This document shows positions 38,501-53,500 of a stretch of 64,000 nt of DNA, in pieces; within the stretch, counting starts at the first letter, position 1; each line of letters starts with the position of its first letter. This stretch comes from Crambe crambe. Taxonomy: Eukaryota > Porifera > Demospongiae > Poecilosclerida > Crambeidae. Both the position numbers and the translations under genes were made by a program. Under the pieces are notes generated by a model that was not told the DNA's origin, ran no database searches, and was given only the letters and a program-made list of their open reading frames with translations. The stretch spans positions 5,164,404-5,228,403 of the forward strand of contig OZ004597.1 of assembly GCA_963924555.1 (NCBI GenBank). The letters run 5' to 3'.

Positions 38501-41500
38501 ACTACCACACAAGGAATAAGATGTGGGGAAGTAATGAGTTATTTTGGCTGACAGATACTACACAAGAAATGCTAATACTACAGCCACTTTAATAAGTTAG
38601 TCTTTAAAAAGACTTGTGCCTCAGCACTGGTAGCATTGTATTTAGGCAATGTCTTATAGTGCACACTGTTGAAATTCAATTCTAGCTAAGCTTATGTATG
38701 TAAACATCAAATGAGTTAGATGATTCAAATGTCAATTTGAGTTACAGTTTTGTTTATGAATGTATTCACTGGTCAGTGCCTTTCTGATTGGCTTTTTCAA
38801 ATATTCACCTCCATGCGAGGCCTGTAGTCTTGATCTCATTGTTTTTTCCTTTCCTGATGTCTAGCTAATCATCTGACATGATTTATGGTCGTCTCTGCTG
38901 TCTCTGTTCTTTACTTTCTGGCTTGTAGTCATCAATCTCTCAGTGCAGTGATCTTGGCTTTCCTCGTACCCAGGCTCTAGATTATGTGGGGGAGGGAAAG
39001 AGAGCCTGGTACCCAGCATTTGCACATGCGCCAACAATAATTTACACTTTTTGCATTCATTACACAAAATGATGATGCATGACCAATGCACGGTTGAACG
39101 AATAAGCAGCTGACATAAGCATAGACAACAATGATGCAGCTTCTGTTCTGACAACCAGCAAGGCCTAAGAGAAAAGGAAGGACCTGAAAGCAGATATTCT
39201 TGCCAATGCCGGCTGGCAAGAAGACAAAGACATCTTGTCCACTGTACATGGCAGCAACGGCTTGCTGCTGCTCATCCTCAAGCTTCAGGTCTGGCTTCCC
39301 TAGCTGAGACAGCTAGAGTGAAGGTAGAAGCAAACTAGAAAATGAACTAGAAGATGTAGAAACTGCCATTCTTTTGCAGGGCTGAAAATATGCCTACTCA
39401 GCATTATTGTATCGTTTGTACTGGGAGTTTACAATTTCCCAGAATTCAAGGAAATTTTAGCGCATGCGCAAACACTGGGTACCAGGCTCTCTTTCCCTCC
39501 CCCGCATAATTTAGTGTCTTGAGTATGAGGCTAGGCTTTCCTGTTGCCAGCTGGCTTGTCTTTCTTCAGCTATCATGGTCGACTAGACTGTTGTCTCTGC
39601 TGTTGCTGTTCTTTGCTTTCTGGCATGTAATTGATGTTCTCTGGTGCTGGCTAATTGTGGCCTGTAGTGAGCACCCTGTATACCTTGTTGAAATGTTCAC
39701 TTGTCCATCACCAATCAGCCTAGACTGTAGTCTCTGCCGTCTCATGTCCTTTGAATGTAACAGCCAGTGGCTAGACCTACCTGCACATGCATGCAATGTA
39801 TTGCGTGGATGTACATGTGGATGTACATGAATGCCGGTATGCCACTATTACAGTGTATGTCCACCAGCACCACCATAGATGATTCCAGCACTGGCACTTT
39901 GGTGCCGAGGCAAAAAAGAAAAAAAGAAAGTTGAGCGAATAGCACTCCTCCCCTTTTGTTTATAATATTAATACCCAATAAATCATAATATATCAAACTA
40001 CATGCATAACATTAAAAGTCACTGAAGTTAACAGTGTCAAAGACTGACAGTCTGTTGACTAGACAGGGTGTGTCTAACACAATACTTCACCACACATGAT
40101 GGGTTCGCAGCGGTTTTTAATAGGGTTGCAGTGATGATTGGGAGGACAGTGACCACCACAAGGAGGAGGAAGAGTAGGAATAGGTCTGCATTTGCATGAT
40201 GCAACATCCAGATAAAAGTTACTAGAACATGTTGGCCAAACCTGCATACACATTGAGTTATGGCAAATTAAAACATCTAAAAGGTTTACAAACAAATAGT
40301 ATCAACTGAAGCATCAATATCTCATAAAGAGAAGACACAATTAACATTTACATGCAATTCACTTGAATGTAATATGTTCACATGCATTTGTCCTGAATGT
40401 TATTATGTTCATATGCATTTATCCTGAATGTAATATGTTCACATGTATGTTCATGAAAGCAATATATTCACATGGATTTGTCCTGATTGTAATATGTTCA
40501 CATGCATTTGTCCTGAATGCAGTATGTCCACAGGCATTTGTCCTGAATGCAATATTTCCTACAGGAAGTAATTTCTCAATCTTATTTCTTCATAGACACA
40601 AAGACCAAAATTGTATGAGCTGTAAATTCTTAGGGCAGAAACAGACTCTTCTGTTTATTAAATTAACTATGACTTACAGCAGTGGTGACTCCAGCTACCA
40701 GCAGTACCACGCACAACACAGGGAGAACTGAATTCATTGTTCTGATGAAGAGTGGATTAAGATGATGATGTGAAGATAGGACTGAGTTAGCAGTGGATGG
40801 TTGTAGAACTGTGGTGTGTATTGGTGAAAAGTCTTTTATAGCAGGCAATGTTTTTCATACAGTTTGAGTGGGGGAGCAGCATTAATTTGCATGGGAAGAC
40901 ATGGTCCAGAACCATCAATGGACAATATTTACTATATACACAGGATTGATTGGGAAGCCATTGGGTTAAATAGCTGAAGTGTTGGGGCTCTGGCTGAAGT
41001 TTAAGATAATTATGAAGTATGTACATGACTAGAGTGTTTAGGAGCAGCATTAATTTGCATGGGAAGACATGGTCCAGAGCCATCAATGGACAATATTTAC
41101 TATATACACAGGATTGATTGGGAAGCCATTGGGTTAAATAGCTGAAGTGTTGGGGCTCTGGCTGAAGTTTAAGATAATTATGAAGTATGTACATGACTAG
41201 GATTCCTGTTTTTGGCTGACCTAACGGAGAGTACATGACTTCCTGTACTGAAGTATTTCAGGACAAATACACTTTGTTTACACTTGTTAACACAAGGAGC
41301 ACTGATGAAGAGTGATGTTAAGTGGATACAGGAAGATGAAAATTAGGCTAGTACACTGAGTTAGCTGTTGAAGGTAGTAGAATTGTAGTGTGCCATGGTA
41401 AAATATATGTAGTAGCTAATATTTATGTTGAGTCTGTGGCAGGGAAGCATGAGATGACAGGGATATAAAAAACATGTCTGCAGTTTGCTGACCTAACATA

Positions 41501-44500
41501 TTCCTCACTATGCGCTATGAGCTAGCATGCAAGAGTTTGAATACTCATTTTTGGAATGTACCACACATGCACAATTCCTTGAATAGAGATGAGTCCAAAA
41601 CTTTACCCAATACTCTTTTTGACAATTCTTAAAAAAATTGTAATTAAAAATTACGAATTATTCCCAGAATTATGCTCCAATAATAAGAATATCATTCGGT
41701 ATAACTAGCTGAGCTGACCGGTTAAATCTCAACACAACAGAGGCTTCTATATAAATCCTGTAAACTGTTGTCCTGTTGATCATTAAAAGAATTTAAAATA
41801 GAAAAAAACATGTTCAGCAGCTGCTGATGAAGGCTGTACTGTAAGGACTTTCTTTGCTGAAGCAGCCCAAGCGGGTATAGATGACTCGTACTGCTTCCAC
41901 TTCTGAAGGGTATCGACAGTTATATTCACTCCATCTGCTTTAGATAGATAGGTAGAAAGTTCCTCATTTAAGGCAGGTATATGACTGGTGAGTGAAACAA
42001 AAGGAAAGATTTCTAGAGAATCCACATCAGATGAAGTTGGCCTCAGAGAGTTGACTTTGTGTGGGCATAAGAGTCGGGCAGCTTTAAAAGCTGCTAGTGG
42101 TGTTTTTAAACTACTGTGAAGGTGATTGTTGAAATAGTCCAAACCTTGTTGTATGCAACTCCTGGAATATGAACTAAGTTGTTTTTAAACAGTTGGAAGT
42201 GGAGAGATACTCTTTACAATGGGGTGTATTTGCTACTTGAATAGCCGAACTTTCACAAATACTTTTCCCCAGTCGACAATAGAAGCAAGTTCCAGCTTGA
42301 AGAAAGGGAGTTTTTGTGAAAAGGTCTTCATCAACTTTTGTCTAGACACAGGTCCAAGATCACTATTGATACGTAAGAAGGGCTCAATTGTAGTGAATTT
42401 CCCTTCTACCCACCCACAGAGTAAGTAAGTAGGCAAAAAGTCGTTCACTTATGAGACGATAGAATTGTGACAAAACTAAAATCTAACAAAAATCAAGGAA
42501 AAAAACTAATAATTATATACTAGTGCAGGTGTGAGGATCATGTGAAGCGTGAAAAATGAAAGTGTCCAATGAGAGTCAGTTCAAGGTGTGATCCAAGTCT
42601 GATCCTATTACATAAGTGTGAGGTGATGGTGTGATCTTTGGTTTTCTTACTTGTAGGTGTTGACTGTACATCAAGGGAACAACAGATATGATCTTGGGAA
42701 CAATAGACAAAATATGAGAAATAGAGGAGACTTAAGGATAGAGAGACAAACAGAACACTTAAAGTACCAAAATGCATCTAGCTATAAATATACAAAATGT
42801 AATGAGGGATTAACGATAGGGAAAGGGCTCAGTGACAAACAATACACACATGTAATGGGGCACGCGGCTACTGTGTGAAAGACCGCCGGCTGCAGACTTG
42901 CTGAAATGTATGCAAGTAAGGTGAGGGACTCACCACATCAATATCCCCAAACTGGACCAAAAGCTGAAAACCTATCTCGTAGCACTGTATGAGGCCATTA
43001 CTTTTCCTGTTAGCTCGTTCCACAGGGACTTGGCTTTTGAACTATGTGAGAGGAGATGTGGGAAAAACACCCTATGTCTACTGAAGCACATCTGCAATAA
43101 GGCTACTTGGACCTATACTGTAATTAACGAATCAACTCACGAGCCACCTCCTCTCCCGTCATGCTCTTTGACAGCAATTGCATGCGGACAAGATGCTGCT
43201 CCAATTCCCAAGATTCACTAACAAAGTGGATGACTATGGCCACTGCTTCACCCAGCCTTGTCATTCTATTAAATATCACTCCAATATATTTTCCTTGAAT
43301 TTCACGCTTAATGTTAGTGTCTTCTTCCTCCAATATGAATAAAGCATCTGTCAGTGAGTCTATAGCCTGTCTCTTCAAGAAGGTTCCTGAAGACATCCAG
43401 CTTGCTTAGTGGTACACCTGCTAGTAGGAATGTCTTAACTACGTTGACTCGAAAGATTTGCTGTGACTCTGGGAGCATTTCTCCCCGTGGATGATCCTCC
43501 TTGTTATAGTTTTCAAGGTGCTTTGCAAGGTCTTGCTCTTGTGCTTTTCCCCTCCTGGTGCTTTTTTGACTTCAAATGATTCTTCACACTACTACTCTTT
43601 AAGCACAGTTTTCTCAACAAGCACGGCAGAACAACTTACTACAAGAAACTGTTAAGTGTTCATTGGGATACTCACGTACCCTCTGACTAATTTTCCTGGT
43701 TTTATTTTTCTAATGAGAGTGCATGATTTTCACCACAAAATTAATATAGCTACATGATGGTGCTATGAATTAGTTGAGTGATTTTATGAGCGTACCAGAG
43801 TTTGGAATGCATGAGGCCTTCATTTCTTAGAGCTTCAGGAACATGAAAATAGTTATTTGAATGCATGTTTGAGAAGGTACATTACTACTACAAGATGTGA
43901 CTGAAAAAAGGTGTTGGGGTGGGGAAACTCAAGCTACCTCTGTATGAAACTTTGCTCCTCATCCTTCAAAGTAATGCCACAGCCACATTTGACTCACTCA
44001 TGTCCTGCATGACCTCCCCAGATTTTATTTGAAGGTATGGTGCCTTGTAAACTGAGATGAGCCACATGTACCAGAGTAAACCCTAGCTCTAGAATATAGA
44101 CCTTTTACATCATTCAAACGGTGGCTGCTAGAGCATTGGAAAATTCAGCTATAATTTTCATCCATACATGGAATTTGATTGAAGCCAACATGAACTGCTG
44201 TTCTAATAAAAAGAGTTGTAACACTCCCACACACTACTACTTTAGGCCTTCCTTCATGAACATGAAACTAGTTTCGTCAACACAGGTTTTGTACGCTCAG
44301 AGGCTACAGGGATAATTATTGAGCCTTAAGTATGTTTTTATAATTATTGTTGGGCCACTCCCACAGGAGTCAGGTTTATATATTTAGCTAAAATTAATAC
44401 CCACTAAATATAAGAAAGGTGAAAAATGCTAAATTTCATTTGTATAAAATATAAAAATATCGCAACATTGAAGTCATGATAAATCAAGTCAACGGCTAGA

Positions 44501-47500
44501 AGTAGCAATGTCACTTTCGACCAGGAATGCATGGTTGAGATCCACACTCCTTGCAGATGTTAGTATGAACATTACAGGAGTCTGCAGAACAAAGGCCATC
44601 ACAAGGAAGTGGTGTGGGAGTAGTGGGAGGTGGTGGTGGAACACAGCTGCATGCTCTGTCCAGAATGTAGTCACCAGGACAGGTCGGCCAAACCTGCATG
44701 GATACAAAGCAAACTGTAAAAGCTAACTTGAAAAATATAGGCACTCTAAAAATTTATTCTTCCCATCTCAGTACTGTGCTACAGTCGTAGAAGAGCAGCA
44801 AAAAATTGTCGAGGCATTTTTTTGGCATGTGGTTGGATTAAAAATAAACAATAACAAAAAACAAACGAAAAAAAACAAAAAAATAAACCGAGGGCAGCCA
44901 ATGTTTATGTATTGTCTGGTGAGCGGCGTTAATTTGGTGTGGGAAGACAGTGGTTCAGAACTGATAATATTTACTGTACAGTCAGGATTAATTGGGAAGC
45001 CATTAGGCTATAGCTGAAGTGTTGGGGCTCTGGCTGAAGTATACGTGACCAAGATTCCTGTTTTTGGCTGACCTCACAGAGAGTATATGACTTTCAATAC
45101 ATCTCTGTACTGAAACATTCCAGGACATTTACTTAGTATATATAGAACACATCAGAGAGAGCAGTAGCTCTCTCTATGTATAGGGATGACGTGGATGGCT
45201 GCGCGCACTGCATATAGCTTTTGTTAAGTTTAAGTGGGGGAACTAGAATTTCACTTTTGTATTAGTCTACTGTGAATAATTATCCAGCCTACTAGAGCCT
45301 ACTACAAAGTGCAGATAAAGTTTCAGGACCAGGGAGTTTACTATTTCATAAATATGGCAAGCAGGTAAGTCGCTGGATTCTTCTTCTCTATCAGAGAGAG
45401 CGGTAGCTCTCTCTATGTAGGGATGACGTGGATGGCTGTGCACGCCACCTATAGACTAATACAAAAGTGAAATTCTAGTTCCCCTACTTAGACTTAACAA
45501 AAGCTACTGTGAATGATTATCCAGCCTACTAGCCTACTACAAAGTGCAGACCAAGTTTCAGGACCAAGCTTACCGTTTCAGAAATACGGCAAGCCGGTAA
45601 GTCACTGGATTCTTCTTCTCTATTGTTGTTGTTATTATTATTATTCTTAGACAACCATATCTCTCGAACCACTCGAGCTACGGTTATGATTTCTAGATAA
45701 ATCCATTCCAAATTCTACCAGCTACGATCTTTTGTACTTGTCAATCCTCGAAAGAGTCGATGTAAAAGGAGACACTACGGAGCACAGTACTCGACTAAAT
45801 TATTGGAAGCCATTTTTTCAATAATACATTCAGCAACAAGAGAGTGAACTTCAGTCAAGTAACCCCTTACCCATCACCAATATTACCCAACTACGAGCTA
45901 ACTATTTCCAATGACAGGGCAAGATGAGATATAAAAGGAGTGAAGAAGGAATAGTTAGCTCGTAGTTTGGTAATATTGGTGATGGGTAAGGGGTTACTTG
46001 ACTGAAGTTCACTCTCTTGTTGCTGAACTTTTTTGAACTGCACACAGCCATCCCTACATTTCTTTTTTATTATACTTGTTCATCACTTTTTTTTGATGTA
46101 ATACTCTATATTTTATTATAGGCAACTGGATGCTGTGATCCTGCTATCCAAGTTAAAGTTCATGTATTGTAGCTATGTAGTTCATTGGAGGTTTCATTGT
46201 ATGAGCTGAAATGAATCTGATCTGGAAGGACAAATGCTGATTGGAGCTCATATCTATACAGTGTATAATATAATTGCCATTGACCATAATTTGTACAAGT
46301 AAAGGAAAAAAATATTTATTCTAAATAAAAAAGAGAAGTAGGGATGGCTGTGTGCGGTTCAAAAAAGTTCAGCAACAAAAGAGTGAACTTCAGTCAAGTA
46401 ACCCCTTACCCATCACCAACTACGAGCCAACTATTCCTACTTCATTCCCATGATGAGATATAAAGGGAGTGAAGTAGGAATAGTTACCTGCACGTCTGCG
46501 TGCAACTGCACATGGACGAGATGCTGCTCCAATTCCCAAGATTCACTAACAAAGCGGACGACTGTGGCCATTGCTTCACCCAGCCTTGTCGTTCCATTAA
46601 ACATCACTCCAATATGTTTTCCTTTAATTTCACGCTTAATGTTAGTTTCTTCTTCTTCCAATATGAATAAAGCTTCTGTCTGTGAGTCGATAGCCTGTCT
46701 CTTCAAGAAAGATCCTGAAGACATCCAGCTTGCACTTGCTAGTAGGAATGTCTTAACTACTTGACTCGAAAGATTTGCTGTGACTCTGGGAGCATTTCTC
46801 CCCGTGGATGATCCTCCTTGTTATACTTTTTAAGGTGCTTTGCAAGGTCTTGCTCTCGTGCTTTCCCCCTCCTGGTGCTTTTTTCACTTCAAATGACTCT
46901 TCACACTGCTACTCTTTAAGCACAGTTTTTCTCGACAAGCACGGCAGAACAATTTACTACAAGAAACTGTTATGTGTTCATTGGGATACTCGCGTACCCT
47001 CTGACTAATTTTCCTGTTTTTATTTTCTAACGAGAGTGCATGACTTTCACCACAAAATTTATATAGCTACATGATGGTGCTATGAATTAGTTGAGTGATT
47101 TTATGAGCATGCCAGAGTTTGGAATGCATGAGGCCTTCATTTCTTCTTCAGAAACATGAAAATAGTTATTTGAGTACATGTCTGTACTCCGAGAAGGTAC
47201 ATTACTACTACAAGATGTGACTTTAAAAAGGGGTGGGGTGGGGTGGGAAAATCAAGCTCCTCATCCTTCAAAGTAATGCCACAGCCACATTTGACTCATT
47301 CATGTCCTGCATGACCTCCCCAGATTTTATTTGAAGGTATGGTACCTTATAAACTGAGATTAGCCACATGTACCAGACTCCACCCTAGCTCTAGAATATA
47401 GACCTTTTACATCATTCAAACGGTGGCTGCTAGAGCATTGGAATTTTCATCCATACATGGAATTTGATTGAAGCCAACATGAACTGCTGTCCTAATAAAA

Positions 47501-50500
47501 AGAGTAGTAACACTCCCACACACTACTACTTTAGGCCTTCCTTCATGAATATGAAACTAGTTTCATCAACACAGGTTTTGTACGCTCAGAGGCTACAGGG
47601 ATAATTATGGAGCCTTATAATTTTGAAGTATGTTTTTATAATTATTGTTGGGCCACTCCCACAGGAGTCAGATTTATATATTTTAGCTAAAATTAATGCC
47701 CACTAAAATATAAGAAAGGTGAAAAATGCTAAAGTTTGTTTATATAAAATATAAAAATATAGCAACATTGAAGTCATGATAAATCAATGGCTAGAAGTAG
47801 CAATGTCAATTTGGAGGAATGCATACTGAAGATCCACACCCCTTGCAGGTGTTAGTTCTAGCATCACAGGAGTCTGGACAAGGGCCATGACAAGGAAGTG
47901 GTGGGGGAGGATGTGTCTGTCGAACACAGCTGCATGCTCCTACCAGAGAGTAGTGACTAGAGCAGGTTGGCCTAACTGCATGGATACAAAACAAACTGTA
48001 AAAGCTAACTGCTTTTATAGGCACTCTAATATTATCATACACAATTCCGTGAGGAGCTCTTTCTTAGAGCTTGAGTTCTACTTTCTTAGAGCTTCAGGAA
48101 CATGAGACTATAGTTTCTTGAGTGTAGGTTTGCAGGTGGGGGTGATCCAGAATTGCCAATGCCACAGCCACTTTGAATTAGTGTCATTTACTTATTCATG
48201 TCCTGTTGCTGTATCATTGTTTAAAAGTTTGAACCATGTGAGTTCACAGAGTTCATGATTTTTCTCTTCTCACATATACCTTGCTTATATTATCAAATCA
48301 CACAACAGCAAATTTCACAAAAGCACATCAATATTTAGTATAGGTTTCATGCTTATGTTGCTTCTGGATTGTTACTGTTGCTGGTTTTGTAAGATATTGC
48401 ATGTGTGTCAGCAGCTCAGCTATAACCATGCATAGTTCTCTGCTGGAATCATCACTGCACTTGCATAGACCTAGCAGAAACTACTCTACTTCTTGATTTA
48501 AATCTGTGGTCTGAGCAGGATGGATGATTCACTTCAGGGTTCAATTTTACCTGTCCTTGATCTTATTCCTCAGAGTATGGAGAGGATTTCTTCCAGCCAT
48601 ATCTAATATTTTAGCCTTTATTTCCACCACAAAAACACTAATAGCCACCCACGGTCAGGTAATAGAAGATCATACATGCCACGGTCAGGTAATAGAAGAT
48701 CATACATGGAACATACCACCCATGGTCATACATGGAATATGCCAGAGCAGTACAGTTGGAGAGGGTTGATGAATAGAAAGCTGAAATGGCTGTATTAAAC
48801 CCCTCCCTAGTGATCCTTTCACCAATTCACAGTACTGCTCAATCATGAGAAAGTATACATGTATGTATAGCTGAAAAGTTGTACAGAATCTGCCAGGTAG
48901 AGCTTTCTAACTAGAAAGCCTAGAATAGGAGCATAAACATCAAGTACTAGCTTAATGGGCAAGCTCATTATACCTGGCATAATAGGCACGATTACATCAT
49001 ATTTGCATCATGTGATCAAGCACATGGCCACTTAAGGTACTTGGCTTATCTAAGTGCTTGCAGTAAGCATTTACAGCTTTCTATGTATGGATCTTCCTGG
49101 TTGGAACCACCACTTACATGACTCATTATGATTCTTGTCTCTGACTGAAATATCAAGCACTGGAGCCTATCAGCTACTCTAATTGATCACTTGCTCACTG
49201 TCAAATGCTGCATAGTGGTAGTTGTATCGGCTCTAGGCTTATCTAAGTGCTTTGTTACATATAAACTCAACAGCAATGAAGCGCTTGCTTGCTTGCTGTC
49301 AAATGTTGCACATTGCCCTAGTTGTTCAGGGAGCGAGTGAGCTAGGGGCTGCTTGTGGTAAGCATTTATGTATGGAGCTTCCTGGTTGGAACCACCACTA
49401 ACATGCTCTTGTCTCTGACAACAACATTTCTAACCATGTTTTTCTTTTAAACATACTAAGAGTTTTTGATGTTGGCAGCCAGTTGAATATCATTGTACCT
49501 ATGGAACAATTTTTTTTTTCAAATCTATTCTAGCCGAGATCAATACCTTATGAGAAATAATGAAACTCTCTACATCTAATATTGAAACAAGTAGTCAGAA
49601 AGGTGTAAATGGCAAAATGTGGACCAAAAGAGTGAGTGGTAGGATACCCATCAATACTACAATGAAACAGCCAAATCTGAATAAAACCAGTTCATACTGC
49701 AACTCTAAATATGTCAAAAATATTTTTTAGGATCATGGAGTGAAGTCGAGGGATTCACTTTTCTTTATGTTTAGGTGATGAATATGCATGCAATACCCTA
49801 TGAACACTTGATCTATATGTACAAAAAAACTACTGGATGAACTTTACCACACAAGAATGATGATGCCATCATTCTTAGGATCATATGATACTTTTGTGCA
49901 TGAAATACAATGATGCAGTAGAAAGCTAGTTACCTGGCTATATAGTCTAGCTAGCTAGAGTTATACTAGCTAAGGCAAGCCAGCTAGAGAGTCATGATTC
50001 ATTGAAATTCTAGGTCTACACTCTAAAATGCCCCAGGTGCATGTATGTGTAGCATCATAATGCTGTTATAACTAATTATGTTGGTACCTGTGCATGCCCG
50101 GATCAATACTTATATGTAGTTGGTCAATAAACAGGATGCATGTGCATACTATAAAACCACACCCCTCTTGATCAACCATTAGGTAGCTCTAAGTGCAATG
50201 TTTTCTCTAAACCACATGCACAAAACTATAATCTAACACTGAGGGATCTCCATGTGGCCTAGAAAATAACTGTCTAGTGCTAGCAAGCTACTACTACGTA
50301 GTTTAGATACCAGCTCTGATTCTATTATCATTATATGGCTGGAGGACAAGTATCATTATATGGCTGGAGAACAGGTACTACCACACAAGGAATAAGATGT
50401 GGGGAAGTAATGAGTTATTTTGGCTGACAGATACTACACAAGAAATGCTAATACTACAGCCACTTTAATAAGTTAGTCTTTAAAAAGACTTGTGCCTCAG

Positions 50501-53500
50501 CACTGGTAGCATTGTATCTAGGCAATGTCTTATAGTGCACACTGTTGAAATTCAATTCTAGCTAAGCTTATGTATGTAAACATCAAATGAGTTAGATGAT
50601 TCAAATGTCAATTTGAGTTACAGTTTTGTTTATGAATGTATTCACTGGTCAGTGCCTTTCTGATTGGCTTTTTCAAATATTCACCTCCATGTGAGGCCTG
50701 TAGTCTTGATCTCATTGTTTTTCCTTTCCTGATGTCTAGCTATTCATCTGACATGATTTATGGTCGTCTCTGCTGTCTCTGTTCTTTACTTCCTGGCTTG
50801 TAGTCATCAGTCTCTCAGTGCAGTGATCTTGGCTTTCCTCATACCCAGGCTCTAGATTATGTGGGGGAGGGAAAGAGAGCCTGGTACCCAGCATTTGCAC
50901 ATGCGCCAACAACTTTTTGCATTCATTACACAAAATGATTCACTCTAGCTGTCTCAGCTAGGGAAGCCAGACCTGAAGCTTGAGGATGAGCAGCAGCAAG
51001 CCGTTGCTGCCGTGTACAGTGGACAAGATGTCTTTGTCTTCTTGCCAGCCGGCATTGGCAAGAATATTGTCTATGCTTATGTCAGCTGCTTATTCGTTCA
51101 ACTGTGGATTTGTCATGCATCAGGTAGAAGCAAACTAGAAAACGAACTAGAAGATGTAGAAACTGCCATTCTTTCGCAGGGCTGAAAATATGCCTACTCA
51201 GCATTATTGTATCGTTTGTACTGGGAGTTTACAATTTCCCAGAATTCAAGGAAATTTTAGCGCATGCGCAAACACTGGGTACCAGGCTCTCTTTCCCTCC
51301 CCCGCATAATTTAGTGTCTTGAGTATGAGGCTAGGCTTTCCTGTTGCCAGCTGGCTTGTCTTTCTTCAGCTATCATGGTTGACTAGACTGTTGTCTCTGC
51401 TGTTCTTTGCTTTCTGGCATGTAGTTGATGTTCTCTGGTGCTGGCTAATTGTGACCTGTAGTGAGCACCCTGTATACCTTGTTGAAATGTTCACTTGTCC
51501 ATCACCAATCAGCCTAGACTGTAGTCTCTGCCGTCTCATGTCCTTTGAATGTAACAGCCAGTGGCTAGACCTACCTGCACATGCATGCAATGTATTGCGT
51601 GGATGTACATGTGGATGTACATGAATGCCGGTATGCCACTATTACAGTGTATGTCCACCAGCACCACCATAGATGATTCCAGCACTGGCACTTTGGTGCC
51701 GAGGCAAAAAAGAAAAAAAGAAAGTTGAGCGAATAGCACTCCTCCCCTTTTGTTTATAATATTAATACCCAATAAATCATAATATATCAAACTACATGCA
51801 TAACATTAAAAGTCACTGAAGTTAACAGTGTCAAAGACTGACAGTCTGTTGACTAGACAGGGTGTGTCTAACACAATACTTCACCACACATGATGGGTTC
51901 GCAGCGGTTTTTAATAGGGTTGCAGTGATGATTGGGAGGACAGTGACCACCACAAGGAGGAGGAAGAGTAGGAATAGGTCTGCATTTGCATGATGCAACA
52001 TCCAGATAAAAGTTACTAGAACATGTTGGCCAAACCTGCATACACATTGAGTTATGGCAAATTAAAACATCTAAAAGGTTTACAAACAAATAGTATCAAC
52101 TGAAGCATCAATATCTCATAAAGAGAAGACACAATTAACATTTACATGCAATTCACTTGAATGTAATATGTTCACATGCATTTGTCCTGAATGTTATTAT
52201 GTTCATATGCATTTATCCTGAATGTAATATGTTCACATGTATGTTCATGAAAGCAATATATTCACATGGATTTGTCCTGATTGTAATATGTTCACATGCA
52301 TTTGTCCTGAATGCAGTATGTCCACAGGCATTTGTCCTGAATGCAATATTTCCTACAGGAAGTAATTTCTCAATCTTATTTCTTCATAGACACAAAGACC
52401 AAAATTGTATGAGCTGTAAATTCTTAGGGCAGAAACAGACTCTTCTGTTTATTAAATTAACTATGACTTACAGCAGTGGTGACTCCAGCTACCAGCAGTA
52501 CCACGCACAACACAGGGAGAACTGAATTCATTGTTCTGATGAAGAATGGATTAAGATGATGATGTGAAGATAAGACTGAGTTAGCAGTGGATGGTTGTAG
52601 AACTGTGGTGTGTATTGGTGAAAAATCTTTTATAGCAGGCAATGTTTTTCATACAGTTTGAGTGGGGGAGCAGCATTAATTTGCCTGGGAAGACATGGTC
52701 CAGAGCCATCAATGGACAATATTTACTATATACACAGGATTGATTGGGAAGCCATTGGGTTAAATAGCTGAAGTGTTGGGGCTCTGGCTGAAGTTTAAGA
52801 TAATTATGAAGTATGTACATGACTAGGATTCCTGTTTTTGGCTGACCTAACGGAGAGTACATGACTTCCTGTACTGAAGTATTTCAGGACAAATACACTT
52901 TGTTTACACTTGTTAACACAAGGAGCACTGATGAAGAGTGATGTTAAGTGGATACAGGAAGATGAAAATTAGGCTAGTACACTGAGTTAGCTGTTGAAGG
53001 TAGTAGAATTGTAGTGTGCCATGGTAAAATATATGTAGTAGCTAATATTTATGTTGAGTCTGTGGCAGGGAAGCATGAGATGACAGGGATATAAAAAACA
53101 TGTCTGCAGTTTGCTGACCTAACATATTCCTCACTATGCGCTATGAGCTAGCATGCAAGAGTTTGAATACTCATTTTTGGAATGTACCACACATGCACAA
53201 TTCCTTGAATAGAGATGAGTCCAAATCTTTACCCAATACTCTTTTTGACAATTCTTTAAAAAATTGTAATTAAAAATTACGAATTATTCCCAGAATTATG
53301 CTCCAATAATAAGAATATCATTCAGTATAACTAGCTGACCGGTTAAATCTCAACACAACAGAGGCTTCTATATAAATCCTGTAAACTGTTGTCCTGTTGA
53401 TCATTAAAAGAATTTAAAATAGAAAAAAATATGTTCAGCAGCTGCTGATGAAGGCTGTACTGTAAGGACTTTCTTTGCTGAAGCAGCCCAAGCAGGTATA

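Larger units (their letters stand above)
35031..48030. repeat. Tandem unit 2 of the ~13-kb triplication
   Basis: 13.0 kb, same start and end points as unit 1. Contains gene C2, cassettes D2 and E2. It lacks the solo LTR and the TIR element of unit 1, and has a 168-bp internal duplication at 40873-41208 and a ~420-bp dispersed repeat at about 36044-36460. Confidence 0.92.
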
